From Rhizobium sp. Root708 (GTDB lineage Bacteria; Pseudomonadota; Alphaproteobacteria; Rhizobiales; Rhizobiaceae): a DNA stretch of 64,000 bases. Below the pieces are notes generated by a model, which saw nothing but the letters and a program-made list of their open reading frames with translations, did no database searches and was not told where the DNA came from. Both the position numbers and the translations under genes were made by a program. Shown in pieces: positions 18,568 through 27,290 of this stretch. The DNA lies in contig NZ_LMHV01000004.1 of the NCBI RefSeq assembly GCF_001429725.1, positions 119,481 to 183,480 on the forward strand. The letters are read 5' to 3'. Numbering within the stretch: position 1 is the first letter of the stretch; each line of letters begins with the position of its first letter.

Positions 18568-19080
18568 ATGTCCTCCATCCGCAAGACGATCGTGGTTGCC
18601 GTTGCCGATAACGGCGTGATTGGCCGGGATGGCGACATGCCCTGGCGGCTGTCGACCGATCTCAAAAGGTTCAAGGCAATCACGCTCGGAAAGCCCGTGA
18701 TCATGGGGCGCAAGACCTATGACTCGATCGGAAAGCCGTTGCCCGGTCGTCCGAACGTTGTGGTCACGCGCGGCGCTGCAATCGACCATCCCGACGTAAC
18801 GACGGTCGATTCCCTGGCGGAGGCGATTTCGTCGGCGGAGGCGCTGGCACGGGAGAACGGTCAGGACGAGGTCTGCATCATCGGCGGAGGCCAGATCTAT
18901 GCGCAGGCTCTCGCTCTCAGCGACCGGCTCTGCGTGACGCATGTCGAAACCGTCGTCGAAGGCGATGCGGTCTTTCCACCGATCGATCCCGGTATCTGGC
19001 GTGCAGGCGAAGCAATCGGGGTGCCGGCCGGCGAGAAGGACAGCTATCCCACGCGTTTCGTCGTCTATGACCGGCGCTAA
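18568..19080 (+). CDS. folA: Dihydrofolate reductase
   Basis: 170-aa DHFR reducing dihydrofolate with NADPH. Visible motifs: VAVADNGVIGRDGDMPWRLS (Met20-loop region with the conserved Trp), DLKRFKAITLGKPVIMGRKTY (NADPH-binding), and IIGGGQIYAQAL (GG NADPH loop). The acidic active-site residue lies in LSTDLKRF. Immediately follows thyA with a 12-bp gap, so expression is coupled. Normal length, no anomalies. Confidence 0.95.
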   Translation: MSSIRKTIVVAVADNGVIGRDGDMPWRLSTDLKRFKAITLGKPVIMGRKTYDSIGKPLPGRPNVVVTRGAAIDHPDVTTVDSLAEAISSAEALARENGQDEVCIIGGGQIYAQALALSDRLCVTHVETVVEGDAVFPPIDPGIWRAGEAIGVPAGEKDSYPTRFVVYDRR

Positions 19081-19233
19081 AGCCTTAAAACAGAATATTT
19101 TCCAATAAATATCGCCAAGTTCCTCATGTCGCGTTGAAAGCGGATGCAGCGATACCTATAACGGTCACGATCGCTGTATCCGTCGCCCCCGTGGGTTCCG
19201 CGATCCAATAGTTAAACGAACAACGAGGTTTTG

Positions 19234-20319
19234 ATGCCCTGGAGCAATCAGAATGGCGGCGGCGGCCCTTGGGGCGGCGGCGGCGGTAACAATCAGGGAC
19301 CATGGGGGCAGGGACCGAACCGTCCTCGTGGCGGCGGTGGTGGAAAAGGTGGTCCACCGGATCTTGAAGACATCATCAGGCGCGGCCAGGACCAGTTGCG
19401 CGGCATCGTGCCGGGCGGGTTCAACGGCGGCGTCGCACTGATCATCATCGCGATCGTCGCGATCTTCTGGCTTTTCCAGTGCATCTATATCGTTCAGCCC
19501 GACGAGCGCGGGGTCGAACTCCGCTTCGGCAAGCCGAAGCAGGAAGTCTCCATGCCGGGGCTGCATTTCCATCTCTGGCCGATGGAAACCGTCGAGACCG
19601 TCAAGGTCACGGTTCAGCAGCAGAATATCGGCGCGACGTCGGCTACGTCGTCCAGCGGCCTGATGCTTTCGGGCGACCGCAGCGTCATCAACGTGCAGTT
19701 CGCGGTATTCTTCACGGTCAGCGATCCGAAGGCCTATCTCTTCAACGTCGAGAACCCGGCGGAAACGCTGCAGCAGGTCGCCGACAGTGCGATGCGTGAA
19801 ATCGTCGGTCGCCGTCCGGCCCAGGATGCGTTCCGCAGCAACCGTCAGCCGATCGAGACGGATGTTCTCAACATCCTCCAGGGCACGATGGATCGCTATC
19901 ATGCTGGTATCACCGTAACCGGTGTCACCATCCAGAACGTTGCGCCTCCGCGCGAGGTTGCCGATGCCTTCGAAGAAGTGCAGCGCGCCGGTCGTGACCG
20001 CGACAGCACGATCGAAGAAGCCAACCGCTATACCAACCAGCGTCTCGGTCAGGCACGCGGTGAAGCGGCCCAGATTCGCGAAGACGCCGCGGCCTACAAG
20101 GACCGCGTGGTCAAGGAAGCGGATGGTGAAGCCCAGCGCTTCTCAGCCATCAACGACGAATATTCCAAGGCTCCCGACGTGACGCGCAAGCGCCTTTTCC
20201 TCGAAACGATGGAGCAGGTGCTGAAGAACTCGAAGAAGATCGTGATCGACGAGAAGCAGGGGGTCGTTCCCTACCTGCCGCTCAACGAGATCAGCAAGCC
20301 GTCGCAGCAGGGAGGTTGA
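19234..20319 (+). CDS. hflK: HflK, FtsH protease modulator (SPFH family)
   Basis: 361 aa. A glycine/proline-rich cytoplasmic N-terminus (about 1-60), one transmembrane helix (about 70-90, VALIIIAIVAIFWLFQCIYI), then the SPFH/band-7 domain (about 90-270: VQPDERGVELRFGKPKQEV) and a coiled-coil region (about 245-320). HflK and HflC form a periplasmic cage around FtsH and modulate membrane-protein quality control. ATG at 19234 is preferred over the adjacent TTG at 19231. The next gene hflC starts 3 bp after its stop. Confidence 0.94.
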   Translation: MPWSNQNGGGGPWGGGGGNNQGPWGQGPNRPRGGGGGKGGPPDLEDIIRRGQDQLRGIVPGGFNGGVALIIIAIVAIFWLFQCIYIVQPDERGVELRFGKPKQEVSMPGLHFHLWPMETVETVKVTVQQQNIGATSATSSSGLMLSGDRSVINVQFAVFFTVSDPKAYLFNVENPAETLQQVADSAMREIVGRRPAQDAFRSNRQPIETDVLNILQGTMDRYHAGITVTGVTIQNVAPPREVADAFEEVQRAGRDRDSTIEEANRYTNQRLGQARGEAAQIREDAAAYKDRVVKEADGEAQRFSAINDEYSKAPDVTRKRLFLETMEQVLKNSKKIVIDEKQGVVPYLPLNEISKPSQQGG

Positions 20320-20322
20320 ACC

Positions 20323-21249
20323 ATGACATCGAATAAGCTTCCCGCCTTCCTGATCGCCTTGGCGGTCGTTCTCTTCTTCGTCTACTCCTCGATCTTCGTG
20401 GTGAATGCCCGCGAGCAGGCAATTGTTGTCCGCTTCGGTCAGATCCAGTCGGTCAAGACCGAACCAGGTCTCTACTTCAAACTGCCGTTCGCGTTCATGG
20501 ACGCCGATCGGGTGCAGTATGTCGAGAAGCAGGCGCTGCGCCTCGACCTCGACAACATTCGCGTACAGGTGCAGGACGGTCAGACCTTCGATGTCGACGC
20601 GTTCGTCATCTACAACATCTCCGATGTCCGTCGCTTCCGCGAAACGGTGTCGGGTGATCGTGAGGCGGCCGAAGCACGTCTTCGTGCCCAGCTCGACTCG
20701 TCCCTGCGCCGGGTCTACGGTCTGCGCGACTACAACGCCGCGCTCTCGGAAGAGCGTGTCGCCATGATGCTCGAGATCCGTGACGATCTTCGGATCGATG
20801 CTGAAAATCTCGGACTGAACATCGACGACGTCCGAATCCGCAGAACCGATCTGTCTCCCGAGGTCGCACCGAATACCTACAACGCCATGCGTTCCGAACG
20901 ACTGGCCGAGGCAGAGCGTATTCGTGCATCGGGTAACGAAGAAGGGCAGCGCCGCCGCGCTATCGCGGATCGCCAGGTCGTGGAGATCACGGCGGAAGCC
21001 CAGCGCGACTCCGAAATTCTTCGCGGTCAGGGCGATGCGGAGCGCAACCGGGTGTTCGCAGAGGCGTTCGGAAAGGATCCGTCCTTCTTCGAATTCTACC
21101 GCTCGATGTCGGCCTATTCCTCGGCACTTTCGTCGCAGGATACGACATTCGTCCTGTCGCCGACGTCGGAGTTCTTCCGTTATTTCGAGAACGCCAACGG
21201 AAAGGCGCCAACGCCTCCGGCGGTCGCTCCTGCCGCACCGGCGAATTGA
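20323..21249 (+). CDS. hflC: HflC, FtsH protease modulator (SPFH family)
   Basis: 308 aa, partner of HflK. N-terminal TM (about 7-25, FLIALAVVLFFVYSSIFVVN), SPFH domain (AREQAIVVRFGQIQSVKTEP), then a helical region rich in Glu/Arg (EAERIRASGNEEGQRRRAIA). C-terminal tail is Ala/Pro-rich. Three bases separate it from hflK, indicating an operon. A Deg-type periplasmic protease follows about 210 bp later after a terminator, the usual alphaproteobacterial order. Confidence 0.94.
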   Translation: MTSNKLPAFLIALAVVLFFVYSSIFVVNAREQAIVVRFGQIQSVKTEPGLYFKLPFAFMDADRVQYVEKQALRLDLDNIRVQVQDGQTFDVDAFVIYNISDVRRFRETVSGDREAAEARLRAQLDSSLRRVYGLRDYNAALSEERVAMMLEIRDDLRIDAENLGLNIDDVRIRRTDLSPEVAPNTYNAMRSERLAEAERIRASGNEEGQRRRAIADRQVVEITAEAQRDSEILRGQGDAERNRVFAEAFGKDPSFFEFYRSMSAYSSALSSQDTTFVLSPTSEFFRYFENANGKAPTPPAVAPAAPAN

Positions 21250-21280
21250 CCTTCGCCGAGGCTATAAGGAAATGAAAAAA

Positions 21281-21316
21281 GAGGGGTCGGCTCACTGCTG
21301 GCCCCTTTGTTTTAAT
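21281..21316 (+). terminator. Intrinsic terminator after hflC
   Basis: Stem AGGGGTCGGC / GCTGGCCCCT (G-U pairs tolerated), 4-nt loop, followed by TTGTTTT. It separates hflKC from the protease gene. Confidence 0.75.
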
Positions 21317-21458
21317 GGGATATTTGGGGTCTTTGTATCCACCCGATCTACCTGCGGCAGAGATTGCGCGGGATTTCGCGAAAAGGTGATTTCACGCTCC
21401 ATCATTCCGCCGTATGCTCATGATCAGTGTGCTTTTTTATGTGACATGAGGATGCTTG

Positions 21459-23051
21459 ATGGCCCCCACGATACGCCCGACCTTCAGACGATCGCTCGCT
21501 CTCTTGGCCGGCGCAGCATTTCTGGCGAATGTGAGTTTTGCCGGGGTGGTTCATGCACAAGCGACGCCGCCGACGAACGGTCCGGCGTCTGTCGCTGATC
21601 TCGCACAGGGGCTGCTTGACGCGGTCGTCAATATCTCGACATCACAGAACGTAAAGGACGACGAGGGCGCCGGGCCCGCGCCGCGCGCGCCTGACGGCTC
21701 GCCCTTCCAGGAGTTCTTCAACGACTTCTTCAACAAGCAGAAGGGCAAGCAGGGCGGCAACCACAACGTCAACTCGCTCGGCTCCGGCTTTGTCATCGAT
21801 CCGCAAGGCTACATCGTCACGAACAACCACGTGATCGAAGGCGCGGACGACATCGAGGTGAACTTCGCCGATGGCAGCAAGCTGAAGGCGAAGCTGATCG
21901 GCACCGACACCAAGACCGATCTTTCGGTCCTCAAGGTCGAGCCGAAGACCCCGTTGAAATTCGTGAAATTCGGCGACTCCAGCACCATGCGGATTGGCGA
22001 CTGGGTCATGGCGATCGGCAACCCGTTCGGTTTCGGCGGATCGGTGACGGTCGGCATCATTTCCGGGCGCGGTCGCAACATCAATGCCGGTCCCTACGAC
22101 AACTTCATTCAGACCGATGCCGCCATCAACAAGGGCAATTCGGGCGGTCCGCTCTTCAACATGAAGGGTGAAGTCATCGGCATCAACACGGCGATCATTT
22201 CGCCGAGCGGCGGCTCGATCGGCATCGGCTTCTCCGTGCCGTCGGAACTCGCTGCCGGTGTCGTGCAGCAGTTGCGCGAGTTCGGCGAGACGCGGCGCGG
22301 CTGGCTCGGCGTGCGTATTCAGCCTGTCACGGACGATATTGCCGACAGCCTTGGCCTTTCGAGCGCCAAGGGCGCGCTGGTTGCCGGTGTTATCAAGGGC
22401 GGGCCTGTCGATGACGGTTCGATCAAGGCAGGCGACGTCATCCTGAAATTCGACGGCAAGGCCGTCAATGAGATGCGCGACCTTCCGCGCGTCGTCGCTG
22501 AGAGCCCGGTCGGCAAGGACGTCGATGTCGTCGTGCTTCGCGATGGCAAGGAACAGACCGTCAAGGTCAAACTCGGTCGACTGGAAGACAGCGACCAGGC
22601 CGCTGCCAACGACGCCGACAACAAGGACGGCGTGATCAATCCGGATCCGAGCGAAAACCAGGACATGGACGAGCCGGATGACGACCAGACGCAGCCCGTG
22701 CCTGATGGCAAGGGGAAGCCCGCCGAGAAAACGCCTGACGTCAAGGCCGATACCAAGAACGTTCTTGGCCTGTCGCTGTCGCTGTTGAGCGCGGAAACCC
22801 GCAAGACTTTCGGCATCGCCGAAAGCGTCGACGGTGTCCTCGTCTCCGAGGTCGCGCCGGGTTCGCTTGCCGCCGAGAAGGGCCTGAAGGCCGGCGATGT
22901 AATCGTCGAGGTGGCGCAGGAATTCATGCGTTCGCCAGACGCTGTCGAGGCGAAGGTGCAGTCGTTGAAGCAGGAAGGGCGCCGCAACGCCCAGATGATG
23001 ATCGCGTCCGCGAACGGCGATCTGCGTTTCGTCGCAGTGCCCATGGAATAG
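21459..23051 (+). CDS. Deg/HtrA periplasmic serine protease
   Basis: 530-aa DegP/DegQ/MucD-family protease-chaperone. Sec signal peptide (about 1-33, ending VVHAQA). Catalytic triad H124 (NNHVIEGA), D154 (TDLSVLKV) and S228 (NKGNSGGPL). Two PDZ domains, about 285-385 and 430-525, are separated by a long acidic linker rich in Asp/Asn/Pro. ATG at 21459 has GAGG 7 nt upstream. Lies behind hflKC, pairing two membrane/periplasm quality-control functions. DegP versus DegQ subfamily cannot be fixed. Confidence 0.95.
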   Translation: MAPTIRPTFRRSLALLAGAAFLANVSFAGVVHAQATPPTNGPASVADLAQGLLDAVVNISTSQNVKDDEGAGPAPRAPDGSPFQEFFNDFFNKQKGKQGGNHNVNSLGSGFVIDPQGYIVTNNHVIEGADDIEVNFADGSKLKAKLIGTDTKTDLSVLKVEPKTPLKFVKFGDSSTMRIGDWVMAIGNPFGFGGSVTVGIISGRGRNINAGPYDNFIQTDAAINKGNSGGPLFNMKGEVIGINTAIISPSGGSIGIGFSVPSELAAGVVQQLREFGETRRGWLGVRIQPVTDDIADSLGLSSAKGALVAGVIKGGPVDDGSIKAGDVILKFDGKAVNEMRDLPRVVAESPVGKDVDVVVLRDGKEQTVKVKLGRLEDSDQAAANDADNKDGVINPDPSENQDMDEPDDDQTQPVPDGKGKPAEKTPDVKADTKNVLGLSLSLLSAETRKTFGIAESVDGVLVSEVAPGSLAAEKGLKAGDVIVEVAQEFMRSPDAVEAKVQSLKQEGRRNAQMMIASANGDLRFVAVPME

Positions 23052-23058
23052 TGGTGCG

Positions 23059-23076
23059 GCGGGGCGAAAGCCCCGC
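23059..23076. terminator. GC-rich hairpin between convergent deg and serB genes
   Basis: 7-bp perfect stem GCGGGGC/GCCCCGC with a GAAA tetraloop, 8 bp after the protease stop and 6 bp before the serB stop. No long T-run, so efficiency is uncertain. Confidence 0.55.
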
Positions 23077-23081
23077 TCACG

Positions 23082-23972
23082 TCATGCGGCGACGAAGTCA
23101 GTCTTCCGGTAGCCCTGGATGTAGAGCAGGGCGGTTAGGTCGCCGTGATTGATCTCGATCTTGGCCTCCGCTGCGACAGCGGGCTTGGCATGCAACGCAA
23201 CGCCGGAGCCGGCGAGATGCAGCATGCCGAGGTCATTGGCGCCATCGCCGACGGCGATTGCGTCGTCAGGCGAGATTCCAAGCTTTTCGGCAATGTCGTT
23301 CAGCGCGTCGACCTTGGCCTGCTTGCCGAGGATCGGTTCGGCAACGAATCCCGTCAGGATGCCGTTTTCCTCCAGCAGCGTATTGGCGCGGTTCTCGTCG
23401 AAGCCCAAGGTGGCGCCGATACGGCTGGTGAAGACCGTGAAGCCGCCGGAAACGAGCGCCGTGTAGCAGCCCTTCGATTTCATCGTGGCGATCAGCTCCG
23501 GGCCGCCCGGGGTCAGGGTGATGCGCTTGGCGATCACTTCGTCGACAACGGAGATGGGCAAGCCCTTCAACAGAGACACACGCTCGCGCAGCGCCGGCTC
23601 GAAGGCAATCTCGCCATTCATGGCGCGGGCGGTGATGACCGCGACCCTATCTTTCAGGCCGACTTCGGCTGCGAGTTCGTCGATGCATTCCTGGCCGATC
23701 ATCGTCGAATCCATATCCGCAATCAGCAGCTTCTTGCGGCGCGTCTCGGCATCCTGGATGACGAGATCAACAGGCAACGAGCCGATGATATCGGCAATCT
23801 GCTTTCGCGCGACGTCCGGATCGCTGCCGTCCCGAAGGGCGATATCGCAGGCAATCCCATCGGCGAGCCAGTAGAGGCCGGATGCGTTGACCGCCTCTGC
23901 CGCCCGTTCCGCGACGGCAGGCGTTAGAACGGGATTTGACGGATTGGCAATAAGCGTGGCAACGAGAGCCAT
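23082..23972 (-). CDS. serB: Phosphoserine phosphatase
   Basis: 296-aa HAD-superfamily SerB, last step of serine biosynthesis (phosphoserine to serine). Motif I is ADMDSTMIGQECIDELA (nucleophile D86, acid D88), motif II ALVSGGFT, and motif III the lysine and GDGANDLGML near the C-terminus. The first about 80 residues form the ACT-like N-terminal domain of long SerB proteins. ATG at 23972 gives the family start MALVATLIANP. The start codon is separated from the divergent miaA start by one base, so each gene's ribosome-binding site lies inside the other's coding sequence. Confidence 0.95.
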   Translation of the reverse strand: MALVATLIANPSNPVLTPAVAERAAEAVNASGLYWLADGIACDIALRDGSDPDVARKQIADIIGSLPVDLVIQDAETRRKKLLIADMDSTMIGQECIDELAAEVGLKDRVAVITARAMNGEIAFEPALRERVSLLKGLPISVVDEVIAKRITLTPGGPELIATMKSKGCYTALVSGGFTVFTSRIGATLGFDENRANTLLEENGILTGFVAEPILGKQAKVDALNDIAEKLGISPDDAIAVGDGANDLGMLHLAGSGVALHAKPAVAAEAKIEINHGDLTALLYIQGYRKTDFVAA

Positions 23973-23973
23973 T

Positions 23974-24864
23974 ATGGAAAACCTTCTTAACCCAACGAAC
24001 GCGATCCTGATAACCGGCCCGACGGCAAGCGGCAAGTCCGCCTTGGCGGTGGAGCTGGCCAAACAGCACGACGGCGTGGTGATCAATGCCGACAGCATGC
24101 AGGTCTATGATACGTTGCGTATCCTGACGGCGCGGCCCTCGGAAGCCGACATGCAGGGCGTCGCCCACTATCTCTATGGCCACGTGCCGGCTGCCAACGC
24201 CTATTCGACGGGGGCCTGGCTCCGTGACGTCGGTGCGTTGCTTCCGCGCCTGCGTGCCGAGGGCAAGATGCCGGTCTTCGTCGGAGGAACCGGCCTCTAT
24301 TTCAAGGCGCTGACCGGCGGGCTTTCGGATATGCCTGCCATTCCGGAAGATATCCGCAGCGACCTGCGTGCTCGCCTGCTGGCCGAAGGGCCGCTTGCGC
24401 TTCACAGCGAGCTCACCGCACGCGATCCGGCGGTGGCAGCTAGCTTGAACCCTCAGGACGGCCAGCGAATCGTTCGCGCACTCGAGGTGGTCGTCGCCAC
24501 CGGCCAATCGATTTCTGGCTTTCAACAGCAGGCAGGAGCCACACTGATAAATCCGGACGAGGCCAGGAAGATCGTGGTTCTGCCTGAGCGTGCCATCCTT
24601 CATGGCCGTATCAACGGACGCTTCGAAAGGATGTTGGAGGAGGGTGCCGAGGACGAAGTGAGGGCGCTTCTGGCGTTGTCGCCGCCTGGTGATATGCCGA
24701 TCATGAAAGCCATTGGCGTCTCGCAGATCGCGGCGATGCTACGCGGGGAGATGTCGCGTGACGAGGTCATCGACAAGGGAGCGGCCGCAACCCGTCAATA
24801 TGCCAAGCGACAGATGACATGGTCTCGCAACCAGATGGACGGCAGCTGGGAACGGCTAAACTAA
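23974..24864 (+). CDS. miaA: tRNA dimethylallyltransferase MiaA
   Basis: 296-aa enzyme adding dimethylallyl to A37 of UNN-reading tRNAs. N-terminal P-loop ILITGPTASGKSALAVELA (about 11-29), catalytic region INADSMQVYDTLRILTARPS, the VFVGGTGLYFKALTGG segment, and the C-terminal AATRQYAKRQMTWSRNQ signature that contacts tRNA. ATG at 23974 is chosen because the P-loop normally starts within 10-15 residues. Divergent from serB with a one-base gap; convergent with the HerA-like gene 7 bp downstream. Confidence 0.95.
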   Translation: MENLLNPTNAILITGPTASGKSALAVELAKQHDGVVINADSMQVYDTLRILTARPSEADMQGVAHYLYGHVPAANAYSTGAWLRDVGALLPRLRAEGKMPVFVGGTGLYFKALTGGLSDMPAIPEDIRSDLRARLLAEGPLALHSELTARDPAVAASLNPQDGQRIVRALEVVVATGQSISGFQQQAGATLINPDEARKIVVLPERAILHGRINGRFERMLEEGAEDEVRALLALSPPGDMPIMKAIGVSQIAAMLRGEMSRDEVIDKGAAATRQYAKRQMTWSRNQMDGSWERLN

Positions 24865-24871
24865 CGCAGCC

Positions 24872-26941
24872 CTAATCCTTGTCGTAGAGACTGCTCAGGG
24901 GCCTTTTCAGAATACTCTCGCGCAACGAGACGCCCGGTTCCCTGCGGATATTGACAGGCGTCGCCGGCTGGGCGCTGCCTCGCTCGGGCGGTCGCTCCAT
25001 TCGCGTTTCGCGGCGAAGGCTTTCCAGGCGGCTGTCGATCGAGGTGTCCGCGCCCGTCCCAAATGCCTGGCGTTGCGGCGTTACGGGAGCGTGGGCCTGA
25101 TGCAGCGGCTCGCGCGGGGCATAGGAGCCCGGAAGCATATCCTGGCGGTAGGGCTCGACCGGGGCGATCGGCGGTGAATTCGTGATCGACGGTATCGGCA
25201 TCTGCGCCGGCGGCAGATCTTCGTCGATTTCCTCTTCCTCATCCATCATCGGCAAACTGCTCGCGGCGGAGCTGTAGCTGTGCTGGAACGCGGAGATGTC
25301 CGGTCCGCTGACGGCTCGCATTCGCGTGACGATCTTGCGCAGGTCGACGTTATCCGGATCCTCTTCCGAGGTTTTCACGATGGCGCTGTTGGCCTTGGGA
25401 AGCAGCTCCTCGGGAACGCGGGAGAAGCGCATGCGCATCGGCACGCTGATCGCTTCGCCGAAGGCGATTGCTTCGCCGTTTCCGATCGAAGAGATGAAGC
25501 TTGTCGTCGAGATCGACGAGTTCGGAATGGCCGAGCGAATGATTTCCTGGTCCCGGTCGTTCGCTAGCCGCATGGCAAACAGCGTCGAGCACTGCGACAG
25601 GATTGTCTGGTCAAGCTCGCCAGGGCGCTGCGTAATGATGCCAAGCGAAACGCCGTATTTACGGCCTTCCTTGGCGATACGCGCGATCGCCTGGCGGGTG
25701 GGAAAGAAGCCGAGCGTCGGGTCGGATGGAATGTAGCGGTGCGCTTCCTCGCACACCACAAGCATGTGGATCGCGCCTTCGCTCCACAACGCGATTTCGA
25801 AGGCCATCCGGCAAAGGACTGAAGCAACGGAGTTCACGACTTCGGACGGAATCCCGGAGAGCTGGAACGTGCAGATCGGCCGATTGTCGCCCGGCACGCG
25901 GAAAATCTCCGCGACTGTCTCCATGATCGTGTCGGAGATCGTGTTGTTGGAGAACATGAAGTGATAGCGCGGATCGTTGATCGCGGCGATGATCCGCATC
26001 TTGAGCGAACGGAGGAAAGGTTTCTCGCTTCGTCCTTCAAGGCGACCGATGCGCTCGTCGATCAGCGCGAGCAGGTCGGCGATACGATATGGAACCGGCG
26101 TATCGGCTGTGATCGAGCTTTTCTCGGTGGTTCGCCGCACAAGGGAATTATCGCTGCCGCGGAAGGCGCGCTTGGCCTCCGGCAGAATGTCGCGGAGCAT
26201 GTCCAGTTCTTCCGGTACCGGCATTCTGCCACGGAAGACCACCTCGGCGAACTCTTCGAGCCGCATCAGCCAGAACGGCAGGTCGAGCGTGTCGGTATCG
26301 ACGACAACGGAATGCTTGGGGAAGGCCGCCGCGAATTCGTTGTGCGGGTCCAGGATCAGTACGCGGAGCTTGGGATCGGCTTCGATTGCCTTATGCAACA
26401 GCAGCGACACCGCCGTCGACTTGCCGACACCGGTGGAGCCGACGATTGCGAAATGCTTCGACAGCATCGACGGGACGTGGATCGACGCATCGATGGTCTC
26501 ATCCTGGGTCAGCTTGCCGATGACAGCCGTCGTTCCGCTGCCCGCATCATAAATGCGCATAAGATCCCTGGCGCGAATGCGGTGCGCGATGGCGCCCAGA
26601 TAGGGATACTGCGAGATGCCGGTCGAGAATTCTTCCCTGCCGTCCTCATGAACGCGGACTTCTCCGAGCAGCTCGGTTTCGATCTTGAAGTAATTGTCCT
26701 CGGCTTCCGACCAGGCATGGCTGCCGGTGTTCATGGAGTAGACGAGCGCGACGACGCGGTTGCGACCAACGCTGATCGAGATCAGTCGTCCAACCGACCA
26801 AAGTTCCGTGAGATCCGTTCCGCCGGCTTGGGCCGTAGCCCCAATCGTTGCACGGGAGCCGCTGCATGCGACGACGCGACCGAGGAGCCTGTTTCCCGGT
26901 GCATAGGTGTCGCGGCGGTCATGCTCGCCTGACGTTTCCAT
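24872..26941 (-). CDS. HerA-like ATP-binding protein (DUF87/HerA-FtsK ATPase)
   Basis: 689 aa. N-terminal HAS-barrel-like beta domain (about 15-130), then a RecA-like ATPase core with Walker A VGSTGVGKSTAVSLLL, Walker B region LRVLILDPHNEFAA, and downstream sensor/arginine-finger motifs (VVCEEAHRYIPSD, ITQRPGELDQTILSQCSTLF). HerA ATPases translocate DNA; in archaea they work with NurA nuclease in end resection. The C-terminal about 170 residues are disordered and Pro/Glu-rich. Start uncertain: ATG at 26941 is used, but a TTG at 26983 is possible. No NurA gene adjoins; isolated HerA-like genes are common in alphaproteobacteria. Exact role unknown. Confidence 0.82.
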   Translation of the reverse strand: METSGEHDRRDTYAPGNRLLGRVVACSGSRATIGATAQAGGTDLTELWSVGRLISISVGRNRVVALVYSMNTGSHAWSEAEDNYFKIETELLGEVRVHEDGREEFSTGISQYPYLGAIAHRIRARDLMRIYDAGSGTTAVIGKLTQDETIDASIHVPSMLSKHFAIVGSTGVGKSTAVSLLLHKAIEADPKLRVLILDPHNEFAAAFPKHSVVVDTDTLDLPFWLMRLEEFAEVVFRGRMPVPEELDMLRDILPEAKRAFRGSDNSLVRRTTEKSSITADTPVPYRIADLLALIDERIGRLEGRSEKPFLRSLKMRIIAAINDPRYHFMFSNNTISDTIMETVAEIFRVPGDNRPICTFQLSGIPSEVVNSVASVLCRMAFEIALWSEGAIHMLVVCEEAHRYIPSDPTLGFFPTRQAIARIAKEGRKYGVSLGIITQRPGELDQTILSQCSTLFAMRLANDRDQEIIRSAIPNSSISTTSFISSIGNGEAIAFGEAISVPMRMRFSRVPEELLPKANSAIVKTSEEDPDNVDLRKIVTRMRAVSGPDISAFQHSYSSAASSLPMMDEEEEIDEDLPPAQMPIPSITNSPPIAPVEPYRQDMLPGSYAPREPLHQAHAPVTPQRQAFGTGADTSIDSRLESLRRETRMERPPERGSAQPATPVNIRREPGVSLRESILKRPLSSLYDKD

Positions 26942-27111
26942 GTGCGTATCGTGCAAAGGGCTACTCCCTGCGGTAGCGCACAAGGATAAGGCCCAACGTT
27001 TAATAAAGTCTTCTGAACCGGTTCAGGCCTGCAGGGCGACGGCGACCGGGCGCGATTTTTTATTGCTGACTGCGTTGACGATGCGAAATTTTCTGTCTAT
27101 CACTTCCGACC

Positions 27112-27168
27112 ATGAAGATAGCAGTAGCTCTTATTGTGGTGGGACAGCGCATGGGCAGGATGGTGTAA
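27112..27168 (+). CDS. ilv leader peptide
   Basis: An 18-codon frame starting 179 bp upstream of ilvI: MKIAVALIVVGQRMGRMV then TAA. Seven of the first ten codons are Ile, Val, Leu or Ala, including two Ile, three Val and one Leu, the end-products of the pathway. It is followed by competing hairpins and a terminator just before ilvI, the arrangement of a ribosome-mediated attenuator: shortage of charged tRNAs for Ile/Val/Leu would stall the ribosome here and allow read-through. Confidence 0.85.
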   Translation: MKIAVALIVVGQRMGRMV

Positions 27169-27225
27169 CCATCCGGCGGTAGCCACCCATGCGCTAGATG
27201 ACAGGCTCCGAAGGGGCCTTTTTTT
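27146..27225 (+). promoter_or_regulatory. Transcription attenuator of ilvIH
   Basis: A two-part hairpin: AGCGCATGGG (27146-27155) pairs perfectly with CCCATGCGCT (27186-27195), enclosing a second stem GGATGG/CCATCC (27158-27174). It starts within the leader-peptide codons. Downstream is the terminator stem AGGCTCC/GGGGCCT (27203-27219, one G-U) with loop GAA and a run of seven T. Pairing is seen directly; the antiterminator alternative was not resolved by eye. The rest of the gap from 26942 to 27111 holds the promoter region without a recognisable site. Confidence 0.8.
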
Positions 27226-27290
27226 ATGCCTGAAATTCAGGCTTCCTCGCCACAGAATTCAAATCCCAGCAGTCAAAACGGAAAAGAAAC

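Noticed and set aside
17623..18942. 439-codon frame antisense to thyA/folA
   Set aside because: Shadow of two unambiguous housekeeping genes.
19256..19360. Gly-codon-rich repeat region
   Set aside because: It is the normal Gly-rich N-terminus of HflK, not a mobile or simple-sequence repeat.
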